Source of the DNA: Scylla paramamosain
Lineage: Eukaryota; Arthropoda; Malacostraca; Decapoda; Portunidae
Direction of reading: 5' to 3'
Assembly: GCF_035594125.1 (NCBI RefSeq)
Contig: NW_026973722.1
Coordinates: 382,501-446,500, forward strand
DNA: 64,000 nucleotides
The position numbers and the translations under genes are program-made. Of this stretch, positions 1 to 18,262 are shown one piece after another (the stretch's first letter is position 1; each line of letters opens with the position of its first letter). The notes under the pieces are model-generated. The model was not told the origin of the DNA, searched no databases, and saw only the letters and a program-made list of their open reading frames with translations.

Positions 1-2458
<2,458 letters not shown>

Positions 2459-2460
2459 AG

Positions 2461-2677
2461 GCCACTAAGGCACAATATGCACAATGCACACACTGACCTG
2501 ACCCTCTGATGTGCAAGGTCATGCCGCCCCGTCACTCAGCACACTCGGGCTTCTGCCAGTAATGGATGCCCCCAAGGCTGTCCCTGAGAGGTCATAACAG
2601 GTCACATAAGAGGTGACATATAAGAAGTCATACAATTATGAACAAATTTACAAGTTTATAGTAAAAGTTTATAGTAA

Positions 2678-2678
<1 letters not shown>
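2461..2678. other. Non-coding spacer
   Basis: About 220 bp between two SSR blocks, containing the echoed words GTCATAACAGGTCACATAAGAGGTGAC and TTTATAGTAA. No gene seen. Confidence 0.5.
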
Positions 2679-2775
<97 letters not shown>

Positions 2776-2801
2776 CACCTGTAGTAAATAGTTTATAGTA
2801 A

Positions 2802-2877
<76 letters not shown>

Positions 2878-2882
2878 CACCT
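2679..2882. repeat. Duplicated (TA)n block with shared flanks
   Basis: Two TA arrays (2679-2773 and 2803-2875). Each is preceded by AGTTTATAGTAAG and followed by TTCCACCTGT, so a unit of flank plus array was duplicated in tandem rather than two arrays arising independently. Confidence 0.9.
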
Positions 2883-2887
2883 GTTAA

Positions 2888-3085
2888 TAATGTAGAAATG
2901 TCAATCTGTTACTAGAACCATAAAAACACCCTTGAAAACCCGTGGCACTTCAACTACAGCCTTTGGCACGCAGAAATATTGTTAATCTGTCACAAGAACC
3001 GTAAAAACACCCTTGAAAACCCGTGTCACTTCAACTACAGCCTTTTGAATATAGAAATGTTGTTAATCTGTCACTAGAACTTTCC
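2888..3085. repeat. 82-bp tandem repeat, about 2.3 copies
   Basis: The words AATCTGT(T/C)AC(T/A)AGAAC begin at 2903, 2984 and 3065, giving a period of 81-82 bp. The first two full units also share AAAAACACCCTTGAAAACCC and CACTTCAACTACAGCCTTT. Units differ by a few substitutions. No coding role is seen. Confidence 0.88.
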
Positions 3086-3163
3086 TCTTCTGCTCCACGC
3101 AACTTTACATCATTCAACACATCATTTCATTTTACTCTTCCTGTACTTTTTACCAAATTCTGC

Positions 3164-3542
3164 CAGCACGCCCTGTCTGTTGTTTCCTGCTGGCAGCACG
3201 CCCTGCCTGTTGTTTCCTGCTGGCAGCACGCCCTGTCTGTTATTTCCTGCTGGCAGCACGCCCTGTCTGTTATTTCCTGCTGGCAGCACGCCCTGTCTGT
3301 TGTTTCCTGCTGGCAGCACGCCCTGTCTGTTGTTTCCTGCTGGCAGCACGCCCTGTCTGTTGTTTCCTGCTGGCAGCACGCCCTGTCTGTTGTTTCCTGC
3401 TGGCAGCACGCCCTGTCTGTTATTTCCTGCTGGCAGCACGCCCTGTCTGTTGTTTCCTGCTGGCAGCACGCCCTGTCTGTTGTTTCCTGCTGGCAGCACG
3501 CCCTGTCTGTTATTTCCTGCTGGCAGCACGCCCTGTTTGCTG
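3164..3542. repeat. 30-bp minisatellite, 13 copies
   Basis: CAGCACGCCCTGTCTGTT recurs every 30 bp at 3164, 3194, 3224 and so on to 3524; the last copy is partial. Variants are few: TGTTG versus TGTTA (copies 3, 4, 9, 12) and one CCTGCC (copy 2). Because 30 is divisible by 3, open frames of 140-216 codons arise on both strands (for example 3023-3673 plus, 3122-3574 minus) with 10-residue peptide periods. There is no start context, signal or family match that would make these genes. Each unit boundary forms the near-palindrome TGCTGGCAGCA. Confidence 0.97.
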
Positions 3543-3605
3543 GCGCCTCTCTCAATCAGAAAAGTTTCCCCCAATTATTACCTTCACCTCCAGTCCACTC
3601 TGCTT

Positions 3606-4340
<735 letters not shown>

Positions 4341-4439
4341 GTGGTGGTGGTGGTGTTGTTGTTGGTGGTGGTGGTGATGGTGGTGGTGTATGGAAAGTCA
4401 TGCTGGTAGGCGGAAAACATGACTACAGTGGAAATGTTA

Positions 4440-4625
4440 TGGTAAGTACAATTGTGGTAGCTATAATTGTTGTAGTAAAAATTTTGGTAGTTAAAATTGT
4501 GGTAGTTACAATTGTGGTGGTAGAAATTGTGGTAGTTAAAACTGTGGTAGTTAAAATTGTGGTGGTTGAAATTGTGGTGGTTAAAATTGTGGTTACGAAT
4601 TGGTCAAGAATTGTGGTTACGAATG
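4440..4625. repeat. Degenerate 15-18 bp minisatellite
   Basis: Variants of GTGGTAGTTAAAATT recur about 10 times with spacing of 15 or 18 bp. All spacings are multiples of 3, which keeps a frame open (repeating IVVV/KIVVV), so the ORF at 4322-4696 is a by-product of the repeat. Confidence 0.8.
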
Positions 4626-4729
4626 TTGCTGCTGCTACTATTACTATTACTACTACTACTATTACTTCATTGCTACTACTACTATTACTAACCTAACCCT
4701 TTACTCTTCCTCAGATTCGCATCATTAGC

Positions 4730-4764
<35 letters not shown>

Positions 4765-4945
4765 CCAACAACAACAACAACAACAACAATGATGGCAGTA
4801 GTAGCAGTAGTAGTGAATGGTCATACATATATGATGATTATTTTGACTATCAGGCGGCCGATGTTGTGTGTCGGACTATCGTCTTAAAGGAGCCGTAAAA
4901 TTTACTAGGAATAACTATTTCGGTGATAGTAATAGTGGTAAGCAA

Positions 4946-4976
<31 letters not shown>

Positions 4977-5264
4977 TGTTGTAGTAGCAAAATATGCTAT
5001 AATGTCAATAGGGTCTCCTTTATAACGGAAGCTGGAAGGAAGAATAATATAATTTAACACAAACACCTAAGAACTTCACCACTTCATTGTAAGAACATTG
5101 TAGAACTCACTGTTAGAAAAACAGATCACTTTTTCCTTCCACACTTTCCTTCCTTCCTTCTTCACCGAATCCTCCTCCTTCAATCCTTCCTCACCCCTGC
5201 ACGCCCACTCTCCTACAAAGGGCTTCCGTCAAAACACGGGCAGCGATCAAGTGATTCTTCGCCG
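4626..5264. repeat. CTA, AAC and AGT triplet arrays with short unique DNA
   Basis: Degenerate CTA near 4635-4690, (AAC)n 4728-4789, (AGT)n 4945-4975, and a TTCC-rich tract near 5140-5160. The rest (about 4980-5264) is unique DNA with no gene seen. Confidence 0.75.
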
Positions 5265-5265
5265 C

Positions 5266-5318
<53 letters not shown>

Positions 5319-5358
5319 CATGGCTCCATACATACGTGTTCCTCTTTTCACCGCCACA

Positions 5359-5412
<54 letters not shown>

Positions 5413-5453
5413 ATGGCTCCATACATACGTGTTCCTCTTTTCACCGCCACACA

Positions 5454-5505
<52 letters not shown>

Positions 5506-5534
5506 ATGGCTCCATACATACGTGTTCCTCTTTT
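5266..5534. repeat. Higher-order repeat: (CA)n(GA)n plus 40-bp unit, 3 copies
   Basis: Three tandem units, each made of a CA run, a GA run, and the constant segment GCATGGCTCCATACATACG followed by TGTTCCTCTTTT; the constant parts start near 5318, 5411 and 5503. The first two constant parts end in CACCGCCA before the next CA run; the third diverges after CTCTTTT. The GA run lengthens from unit to unit. Confidence 0.93.
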
Positions 5535-5651
5535 AGGATTACAAATTGTTAAGTAGCCAGCTATTCGTCATAATATTCCCTTCATTATTAAAACACACTA
5601 CCTCGTCTTGTCAGGTGAATGTTATTTGGACGTGCTGTATAACCAATATTA

Positions 5652-5702
<51 letters not shown>
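5652..5702. repeat. (TG)n microsatellite at LINE-B tail
   Basis: About 25 TG units directly abutting the 3' tail of the LINE-B copy at 5703. Confidence 0.95.
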
Positions 5703-5704
<2 letters not shown>

Positions 5705-6615
5705 CATAAGAACATAAGAAATAAGGGAAGCTGCAAGAAGCGACCAGGCTTACACGTGGCAGTCCCTGTATGAAACACACCTACCTATTTCCATCTGCTA
5801 TCCCCATCCATAAACTTGTCTAATCTTCTCTTAAAGCTCTCTAGTGTCCTAGCACTAACAACATGATTACTGAGTCCGTTCCACTCATCTACCACTCTAT
5901 TTGAGAACCAATTTTTTCCTATCTTCTTCCTAAACCTAAATTTTTCAAGCTTGAACCCGTTATTTCTTGTTCTACCCTGGTTGCTGATCCTAAGAATTTT
6001 GCTTACATCTCCCTTGTTATAACCCTTATACCACTTAAAGACTTCAATCAGGTCCTCTCTTAACCTACGTCTCTCTAAAGAATGTAAATTTAACAGCTTC
6101 AACCTCGCCTCGTAAGGAATACTCCTCATCCCCTGTATCCTTTTAGTCATTCTCCTCTGTACTGATTCTAATAGACCTATATCTTTCCTGTAATGTGGGG
6201 ACCAGAACTGCACCGCGTAGTCTAGATGAGGTCTGACCAGCGCCAAGTATAACTTTAATATTACTCCCGGCCTTCTACTTTTAACACTCCTAAAAATGAA
6301 TCCTAGTACCCTATTTGCCTTGTTTCTGGCTTCTATGCATTGTTTCCCTAGACGGAGTTCAGAGCTAACTATAACTCCTAAATCTTTCTCGTACCCTGTA
6401 CCTACCAGAGTTTGGTTGTCTAATGTGTACCTATTGTGTGGGTTTCCTCTACCTACGCTAAGCGCTTTGCATTTATTGATATTAAATTGCATTTGCCATC
6501 TATCCGTCCATGTGTGCTGCAATGTTAGGCTCCCATCACAATATATGCTCTGAAAAATATTTGGTGTCACCAAAAACTTTGACGCTGAATGAACATCTTC
6601 TTTAGTATTTAAATC
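5703..6615 (-). mobile_element. LINE-B copy 1: 5'-truncated non-LTR retrotransposon
   Basis: A minus-strand LINE 3' fragment holding the C-terminal part of an RT protein (see 5785-6615), an 80-bp 3' UTR and a 3' tail of two to three TTCTTATG-like units that runs into the TG microsatellite. The 3' UTR motif (CTGCCACGTGTAAGCCTGG...GCTTCTTGCAGCTTCCC) recurs at 17.5, 35.5, 47.4 and 61.0 kb, which defines the family. Confidence 0.9.
5785..6615 (-). pseudogene. LINE-B RT C-terminal fragment
   Basis: The open frame formally runs from 6744 to a TAG at 5785-5787, but element-like sequence starts only near NTKEDVHS (6609). Upstream codons come from a GA-rich tract. Recognisable in order: DRWQMQFNINKCKALSVG (post-catalytic RT region), EKDLGVIVSSELR, YLALVRPHLDYAVQFWSPH, VQRRMTKRIQGM, and the terminal VVDEWNGLSNHVV...SFKRRLDKFMDGD. 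The catalytic FADD box and everything before it are missing. About 24 residues between NTKEDVHS and the DRWQMQF region do not look like the usual RT spacing and may reflect a local rearrangement. Non-functional; jockey/CR1-like. Confidence 0.85.
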
Positions 6616-6727
6616 CAGAAAATATTTCACGTTGAAAGGCACCAGTCTGGGAGGGAAGGGAGAGAGAGAGTGAGAGAGGAAGGAGGAGGAGGGAGGTATT
6701 GAGGGAGGACAGTGTGACAAGCTGTGA

Positions 6728-6990
6728 CAAGACAGGACTACCAAACCTTCCTACGTCTGTCACCGCCTATGCATTTCTAGTATCTCTTTCTATACCTAAC
6801 GCTCTCTCCTTTTCAATGGCCATGATGGAAGTTCTACAAGGCAGCATCAACCTCCTGACAGTCCTTCATACATCTGTCACCACTTGTGCGTACATTTCTC
6901 TACCTATAACGCTATCTCCTACACCTCTCCCAGTTGGATAGCCACGATGTGCAATTCTACAAGGCAGCATAAACTTCATGAAGGTACAAA
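6728..6990. repeat. Diverged ~120-bp tandem duplication
   Basis: Two units share TAC(G/A)TCTGTCACC, CTACCTA(T/A)AACGCT-like text and CTACAAGGCAGCAT(C/A)AAC (6834 and 6956). The spacing of the last word gives a period of about 122 bp. The block starts with ACAGGACTACCAAACCTTCC, a word also found in altered form at about 7950 and 9388. Confidence 0.7.
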
Positions 6991-7418
6991 AACAAGGGAT
7001 TATCATTACTATAACAGGCCCAGATAATTTACAGTAAAGCCAGCTATTAGCAAATGTCTAATGGTTTCTTTACAGTGTGGTTTGCCAGTGGGTTAGAAAC
7101 AATTAATTTAACGATTTGTCACCTCAACTCACACCATAGCTGCCATTTTCTTAGCGTGATGTTTTCTTGTTGTTTTTGTTTTCATAAAAGTTTCTATGTG
7201 GAATAACTCAGCCCAGTGGATACACGTAGCACCTCGTTACGTTTTCTGAGACAAAATGTGGTATGTAGGAAAAAGAAATGTGTGGTTTCAGTGCTTAGTT
7301 TATTTTATTTCTGTGGAGTGTAGGTTTGATATCGTCGTGCAACATGCGATGAAACCAGTGTTCAGTTTGAGTGCGGTTGAAAATTGTTATGCAAACACTG
7401 TTTATTTAGTGTCAGTGC

Positions 7419-7421
<3 letters not shown>
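6991..7421. other. Unique DNA, no gene seen
   Basis: Mixed composition. The open frame 7256-7507 runs into a CT array and has no recognisable domain. Confidence 0.5.
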
Positions 7422-7470
<49 letters not shown>

Positions 7471-7527
7471 TAGCAAGATATTTCCCATCTATATAATCAG
7501 GAATTAACAGAGGAACGGAAAAACACC

Positions 7528-7581
<54 letters not shown>

Positions 7582-7698
7582 GCCCGTGCTATGAAATTAA
7601 TTTACTTTAACGTAGCTTCATTTCCGTCATAATATCATTACCTTCGTTATCAAAAAATCTTTTATCTTGTCTTGACAACTCTGAGATGTATGCTTGAC

Positions 7699-7741
<43 letters not shown>
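7422..7741. repeat. (CT)n, (GA)n and (TG)n arrays
   Basis: CT 7422-7468, GA 7533-7580 and TG 7701-7741. The CT and GA arrays are inverted copies of each other on one strand, separated by 64 bp. Confidence 0.95.
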
Positions 7742-7742
<1 letters not shown>

Positions 7743-8139
7743 CTGGATCTATGTGTACTTTGGAATAATGTTTGGTGTTAGGTATTGAAAGCTTTGACGT
7801 GGTAGATGACAGATGACTTTTGTTTGAGTTAATTCGTGCAGACATTGTGCTTCCAAGCCTAGGACGAGCGTGTGTGGGAGTAGGAGGGTAGGAGGGAAAG
7901 GGGAAGGCTAGGACGGGGGATCATAGTGGAGCAAAGGACTAGACAGGACAGGAGTACCAGTCTCTGCTTCACGTAGCCTTCCCTCTTTCACGCACTGTTC
8001 TCTTGGTGTGACAGCCTCTTTCCTACTTTTCGTAACAATACGCAGTTCTGTATTTTAGTTCCCATACGTCAATGTTAGTTTTGTCTGTTTGCTGTGTTTG
8101 CTGGTGGATGTGTGTGGCTTAGCCAGTGGGAACAGTTGA

Positions 8140-8427
<288 letters not shown>

Positions 8428-8577
8428 TTTGGGTCAGTTTCATGGTTCAATATATATACTTTTGACACTGCCATATGAATGTATGTATGTATGTATATGT
8501 ATGTATGTATGTATTGCATGTATGTATATCCTTTATCTGTAATCATACATTTACAGATAAACGTCCAACTTCCGCAG

Positions 8578-8684
8578 GTATGTCGTGGTGGAAGAGTTGG
8601 TAGCCCTGCACATGTCCATCCGAGAATTACGTCACAGGTGGGCACAAGCCGCAGTCATTCGCCGGCGCCTCCCTGCAGTCTCAG
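8578..8684 (+). other. Possible short internal exon (low support)
   Basis: A GC-rich block preceded by an acceptor-like ACTTCCGCAG and ending at a donor-like CTCAG|GTAGC. In one phase it reads openly as a charged, helix-like peptide containing [16 protein letters not shown] and [10 protein letters not shown], and a second donor-like CACAG|GTGGG lies inside at 8637. A stop lies just upstream of the acceptor in this phase, as expected for an intron edge. I recognise no protein family, there is no partner exon in view, and a chance open frame in GC-rich DNA is quite possible. Confidence 0.2.
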
Positions 8685-8685
8685 G

Positions 8686-10270
8686 TAGCAGCGGCGATGC
8701 GTAGTGCTGTTGCTTTGTACTGAGTGAGCGTGAAAGAACCCTCGTGACGATATATGGTGATGGACGTGTGGGCCTTTACGTTGTGGAAATAGAAGGTGAG
8801 ATTTGTCTCGATTTCCACCGTAGTATGAGTTAAATTGAGGTGAAGGAGTGAGAGAACTATAAGGGTAGTTAGTGGGTAGGCTTGTTTGGTAACGTCTTGT
8901 CTCGACTCTTGAAGCTCTCCGGGAGTTGTGATTAATGTTAATGCTTTGTTGCTTATTAAACTTAATGATCCCAGAGGCAATATCGTACATGTGCAAGGTA
9001 GGTGTGATTGCAGGGAGTGGTGTTACGTTGGAAGTAGGGGGGCAGGAAGAAAAGCCACACGCACGCTCTCCAGCTGAAGACGAGTAAACAACAATGCATA
9101 TTGGAAATATAGGCGGACAGGCGTACAGGTGGAAGTAGGCAGGCAGGGGCATGAGAGGTCAGGCGGGCAGCTGCTCTCTGGCTTCCCTGTTTCGGCAGGT
9201 TCGTAAATCACCTCGCACACCCTCGCTTCCCCACCTCCACGTGAATCCACTCATTACATACATACTTATCTAGCAATTACAACGTCACTGAGTACAAATC
9301 GGGCATAGTATTCTGGCCGTTACAGTGGGAAAACAGTGGTGGTGGTGACTATCGGAAGAGCGAAGTGACGGAACAAGCGGTAGCGGACAGGAGTACCAAC
9401 CTTTGCGATACATCTGTGCTCTGCTTCCATTTTCAATTTCGTATATTATATTTCAGTGTGTCTTAAACGATGTTCTGCCGTACCACTCACTACTGTATTT
9501 AGTCATTTCATTCATTTTGTTGCTCAGAGTGAAGGAGATTGTAAAAATGTACTTTTAAGGCATTAAAATATTTACCAGCGCTGAATCGTATTTCGGATAT
9601 GTTGGCACCCTTAAATGCCGATGCAAGTATAACACGTAGGTAATAAGACTAATGGAATTCTGTCATAAGTACTGCTTATTTGCTATGTGTGAAGTGACAG
9701 AAGCACGTGCAAATCTTATTCTGAATCTCTACTTTCGAAATAAAATATACGTGTTCATGTTGATTAAAGTGGGAGAGAGGAAAGGGAGGAGAAGGATAGA
9801 AGGATCTCGTCTCCTCGACTTTTAAAGCTCCCTCTGGCTCGTTACTTTGTGGTGTTTATTCGATGTTTGTTCATCTTAACTGTTCCATTGGCATTATCTA
9901 TTAAGTAAGGAAGATACTATAGCAGTGGTGTAGTACTGATTGATCTGATGGTTATCTATGCTGGTGGAGAACCACCTGCGCAGTAACTGTTCCCCCTAAC
10001 AAGTCTCATTTTAGCGTAAATCAGATTATGTCACGATTGCGTTGTTGAAAAATGGATATCCGCACTCTCTTCGCCTCTTATTTTCCATTCCATTTCGACA
10101 GAACCTTTTGTAGAGGACGGTGATGTCTTGGGGTGTGTTGGCAGAGGTGCGCGTCGCCATCATGGCTGACGTCATCAAGTCTGCTGGGGAGAAAAATAAT
10201 GCTGCTTCGCTGTTTTTTTTTTCTACTTACTGATTACTTATTATTTATGTGGAAATATAAATTATTTATG

Positions 10271-10271
<1 letters not shown>
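8686..10271. other. 1.6 kb unique DNA, no gene seen
   Basis: No long open frame with protein character. The open frames on the minus strand at 8655-9250 have no recognisable domain. The word GGACAGGAGTACCA at about 9388 repeats text at 7951 (and, altered, 6727). Confidence 0.5.

Positions 10272-10337
<66 letters not shown>
10272..10337. repeat. (GA)n microsatellite
   Basis: About 33 GA units. Confidence 0.95.
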
Positions 10338-10341
<4 letters not shown>

Positions 10342-10654
10342 GTAGATTACGGACGCATCATATTATTCTTTGGATTGTTTACTTTGCAGGTATGCGAGCA
10401 TGCGTATTCTCTCTAACACTAGCCTTGCGAATGGTGATAAACATGGCCAGTTTTAATAATGGTGATGGTACATGCTTGCTTTCACTTCATCTTGAGCAAT
10501 GAAAGGCGTGTTTATGTTGTGGAGTGTCTGGAGTGAGCAGGTCTGTGATACAGGCACTAAGGGAATGTGTGATGAGGCGGGAGAGCTTAGGGAAAGTTGT
10601 GCGTTGTCATGTCCAGCTGTGTACCTTCTGCATCACTACCCACTCACTGTTATG

Positions 10655-10865
10655 TAGGTTAGGTTAGGATAAACTTGTATTAGGAGATAGGGAAATGTTA
10701 GGGGGCAGGATAATTTAGGCTAGGCTGAGCTTAATGTTCCTTAAGAGATAGGTTAGAATAGGCTAGGCTAAATTTATGTTAGAGTAAACATTTGAGGTCC
10801 CAAGGGTTAGGCTAGGCTAAATTCATGTTAAAAGGTTGGTTAGGTTAGATTACACTGAATTTATG
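10655..10865. repeat. Degenerate TTAGG/TAGGC-type tract
   Basis: TAGGTTAGGTTAGG at 10655-10668 is followed by repeated GGCTAGGCTAAATT(T/C)ATGTTA and GGTTGGTTAGGTTAG words and twice by GAGGTC(C/T)CAAG. The core resembles the arthropod telomere unit TTAGG, but the tract is a diverged internal repeat, not a telomere. Related words occur at 11285 and 28230. Confidence 0.6.
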
Positions 10866-11650
10866 TGAGGTCTCAAGCACTGGATCAGGGGATAGTTTGA
10901 ACATATCAACTACCCAGCGGTGACCTCCCTCAACGTTTCCCTGTTAGGTTGTCTCACAACACAGGGGGGACAGTCACAATTGACTTATTTAACGCAATTC
11001 TACTTCATTCACCTAATACACTCGCATCCTTAATTTCAGAATTTGTATATTAGTTTTAGTTAATCCTTCTGGCTCGTTTTCCTTGGGGATTGACACCTCA
11101 TTGGAACTTTTTTATATATAAATTTAGTTGTCCTTAGTCATTGCCCCATTTACAATAGAGAACAAAAGTGATCGGTTAAGACAGGCTAAAGTCACCATGT
11201 TGGAAGATAGGTTTGACTACATTAAGCTAAGCTTGTGTCAAGAGATAGATTATTAATGTTTGATTGTGATTGATTTGTGGGTTACGTTAGGTTAGCTTAA
11301 AACTGTCATAGGATACTTGTACTACTTATATTAGTATTTGATTTACCGTGTGGTTGACTTGAGACGCTGCAGCAAAGTCAGTGAATCAGCAACTCCCGCT
11401 AATCGTCCCCTGCGTGTGGACAGTTTGCATTATGGATCAGTTAGCATGACAAACACTTCACTTCCCTCCCCGTGATCAGCTGGAGGCGAGGTGTTGCATC
11501 AAGGGAGGCAGTGAGTGGGCGTGCCATTCACTGCTTCATTTCCCAAAGCCATAACTTGAAATGCAAGACAATTTAGCACAGGTAACAACAAGGGGACGCC
11601 ATAGTAATGAACACGCTACATTTTCTTTCTATCACCGTCTCACGCTTACC

Positions 11651-11655
<5 letters not shown>
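10866..11655. other. Unique DNA, no gene seen
   Basis: AT-moderate sequence with a few further TTAGG-like words; nothing coding recognised. Confidence 0.5.

Positions 11656-13174
<1,519 letters not shown>

Positions 13175-13236
<62 letters not shown>
13175..13236. repeat. (GA)n microsatellite
   Basis: About 31 GA units. Confidence 0.95.
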
Positions 13237-15925
<2,689 letters not shown>

Positions 15926-15928
<3 letters not shown>

Positions 15929-16652
15929 ATTCACATCATACTAAATGGAACGAATAATTTTCAGTATTCATAAACGTTGGTTGTTTTAGGAATAATTTCG
16001 TTGGCCAGTGGTTGTTATGTTTTGAGTTAATTCCCTCACCATCAGTCACGTTCGCGCCAATGCTCCACTCAGCACACTTGTCCCTCTGTGCGTTCCCGGG
16101 GCGACAGTTGTTGGGTAGAGGGACGTGAGAAGACACGGCATTTCTCTTGCACGTTGAAAGCTTGGCTGATTGCAAGGACGGGGGATGGTAACATGAACTT
16201 GAATATTGCTTGTCCAGTAAATGGCATTAAATCTTACGTTCATTGTTCTTTGGGCCGTAATAAAAACATAGATATATATTCCTATAAAAGTAAAAAGAAA
16301 AAAAATCTTATGAATGGTAACGATAAAACAAAATTCTAATGACAAAAGAAAAAAATGAAAATAACTGTCCTATGAAGGGTAATTGAAGGCTTCAGTTAAT
16401 TAGTTAATTTTCATACGAATAATAACGAACACTTAAACATTTTGTACTATGAAAGAAAAAGTCAAACTGGAAATTCATTGGCCTTTTGTTAATACGTCAA
16501 GTAAATTGGCCGGTTAATGAAAAAAGGATCAAGACAAAATACTTGAGCTCGATACTGGATTGCACTTGACGTGTCCATTATTTACCTGTGTTGCTCCTCT
16601 AATAAATATAAATCTCCAGGTAAAATAATATAACCATTTCTATGCCGTACAT

Positions 16653-16655
<3 letters not shown>
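15926..16655. other. Unique AT-rich DNA, no gene seen
   Basis: Overlapping frames on both strands at 15936-16345 show no domain and probably reflect chance. Confidence 0.5.
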
Positions 16656-16736
<81 letters not shown>

Positions 16737-17009
16737 TAAAAAATGTAAATGAAAACGGCACATAAATGAAAGAAATATGAGTTAGAAGCAGGTATGAAAG
16801 AAATATGAGTTAGAAGCAGGTATCAATCTTAAAAAGGAACAAAAGAAAAGAAGGGAGAAAGGGAAGAACAGAAGCATGGAATAAGGAATATTGATAAAAG
16901 TAAGACATAAGGCGAGCGAGCGAAGGGAGCCTGAAAAACAAACAAATAAGGACATCAAGACAAACACGGGGAACAAATAAAAAGTTACATTAAAATCAGT
17001 GAGCGAAAG

Positions 17010-17042
<33 letters not shown>

Positions 17043-17285
17043 AAAAGGACGTGGATGAATGGACGAAAAGAGGAGAATGTGCAGGAAAAAAAGACTGAAA
17101 AGGGAGGAGGAGCACGAAAAGAAGACGAAGAAGTAGAAAAAGAGAAGAGAATTTATGAATAAACAAAGGAGAGACAAAATAAATAAGAGGTAAAAAAAAA
17201 AGATGAGAAGAGAGGTAAGGGGGAGGGAGGAGGCTGAGGTAGGAGAAGGAAAGAGACGAGGAGGAGGAGGAGGAGGAGGAGGGTG
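16656..17285. repeat. (GA)n, (CA)n and purine-rich tract with 27-bp duplication
   Basis: GA 16656-16733. A perfect 27-bp tandem duplication, ending AGTTAGAAGCAGGTAT, sits at about 16767-16821. CA 17011-17040; A/G-rich DNA to (GGA)n at 17260-17281. The minus ORF 16782-17312 is the pyrimidine-strand shadow. Confidence 0.85.
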
Positions 17286-17344
17286 GCCATAAGGGTGTTT
17301 ACTGGTAGTCATCTGTAGTAACTTAACTAATGAGAATAATACAC

Positions 17345-17538
17345 CTTTGCGTAGATGAGTGGAACGGACTCGGTAATCATGTTGTTAGTGGTGGGACATT
17401 AGGGAGCTTTAAGAGAAGATCAGACGGGTTTACGGATGGGGATGATAGGTGGAAATAGGTAGGTATATTTCATACAGGGACTGCCACGTGTAAGCCTGGT
17501 CGCTTCTTGCAGCTTCCCTTATTTCTTATGTTCTAATG
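17345..17538 (+). mobile_element. LINE-B copy 2: 3' end fragment
   Basis: On the plus strand it reads VDEWNGLGNHVV then TLGSFKRRSDGFTDGD and a TAG, matching the C-terminus of LINE-B copy 1. It is followed by the same 3' UTR motif and the tail TTATTTCTTATGTTCTAATG. Only the last ~35 codons are retained. Confidence 0.88.
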
Positions 17539-18162
17539 ACTCACTGACTGTCTCTGATTCTGCGTCGTCATTTTACACTTAACACACCTTTGTTATTTTT
17601 TCCCACCCAATCCAAAATAACAAAGAAATATTCAGTTTTGCGAATACGTGTTAGATTGATAAATCTTAAAATATCTAAGTGTTGTAACATTGACTACATT
17701 GGCGGCTGCAGAATTACAGACAGACATGAAGACGGAGAGAAAGAGGAGAAAAGCGACAAGGAAACAAGAAGAACTAGAATGAAAAGTCACTTTGAGTAAA
17801 ATAAAGATGAAAGGAGACGAAACTGGAAGATGAGAATGGAAAGAAGGTGATGATACACTGTACGTTCATTGTCAGTGTTAAACCTGCATTCATACTCTCT
17901 CTCATCATAACATTCTGAATGTTTCCTTTGAAGGCAACAGGCAAAGGTAATGGATTCCCGACAGGTGGGGAGTGGGTACATGCACGCTTCACGCTGCCCG
18001 TATCAGGGGAGCAAATAATTTGATGCTTTGGTGATAAGGGCCTCGGGTCAGGTTAGACAGGCCTGAGACCATCAAGGCCTCAGGGTGTTTGTGCCACAGG
18101 TCACTTGGTAGCCAACCACTTGGTCCACAACATGTTTCTACATTCAGATGTCTTGACTGCTC
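17539..18162. other. Unique DNA, no gene seen
   Basis: A-rich then balanced composition; no recognisable coding or RNA feature. Confidence 0.5.
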
Positions 18163-18262
18163 ATCCACCCACCTACTCACTCAATCACGTACACTCATCC
18201 ACTCAACCACATCCGCACCCAACCACTCAACCACATCTGCACTCAACCATCCAGCCGTCCAC
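18163..18262. repeat. C-rich ~20-bp degenerate tandem repeat
   Basis: Variants of ACTCAACCACATC(T/C)GCAC and CATCCACTCA recur about five times. The tract lies against the GC-rich island at 18243-18749. Confidence 0.65.

Noticed and set aside
3164..3542. CRISPR-like array
   Set aside because: Units are contiguous 30-bp repeats without unique spacers, in a eukaryotic setting.
16782..17312. 176-codon minus-strand frame
   Set aside because: Shadow of A/G-rich DNA, including CA and GGA arrays.
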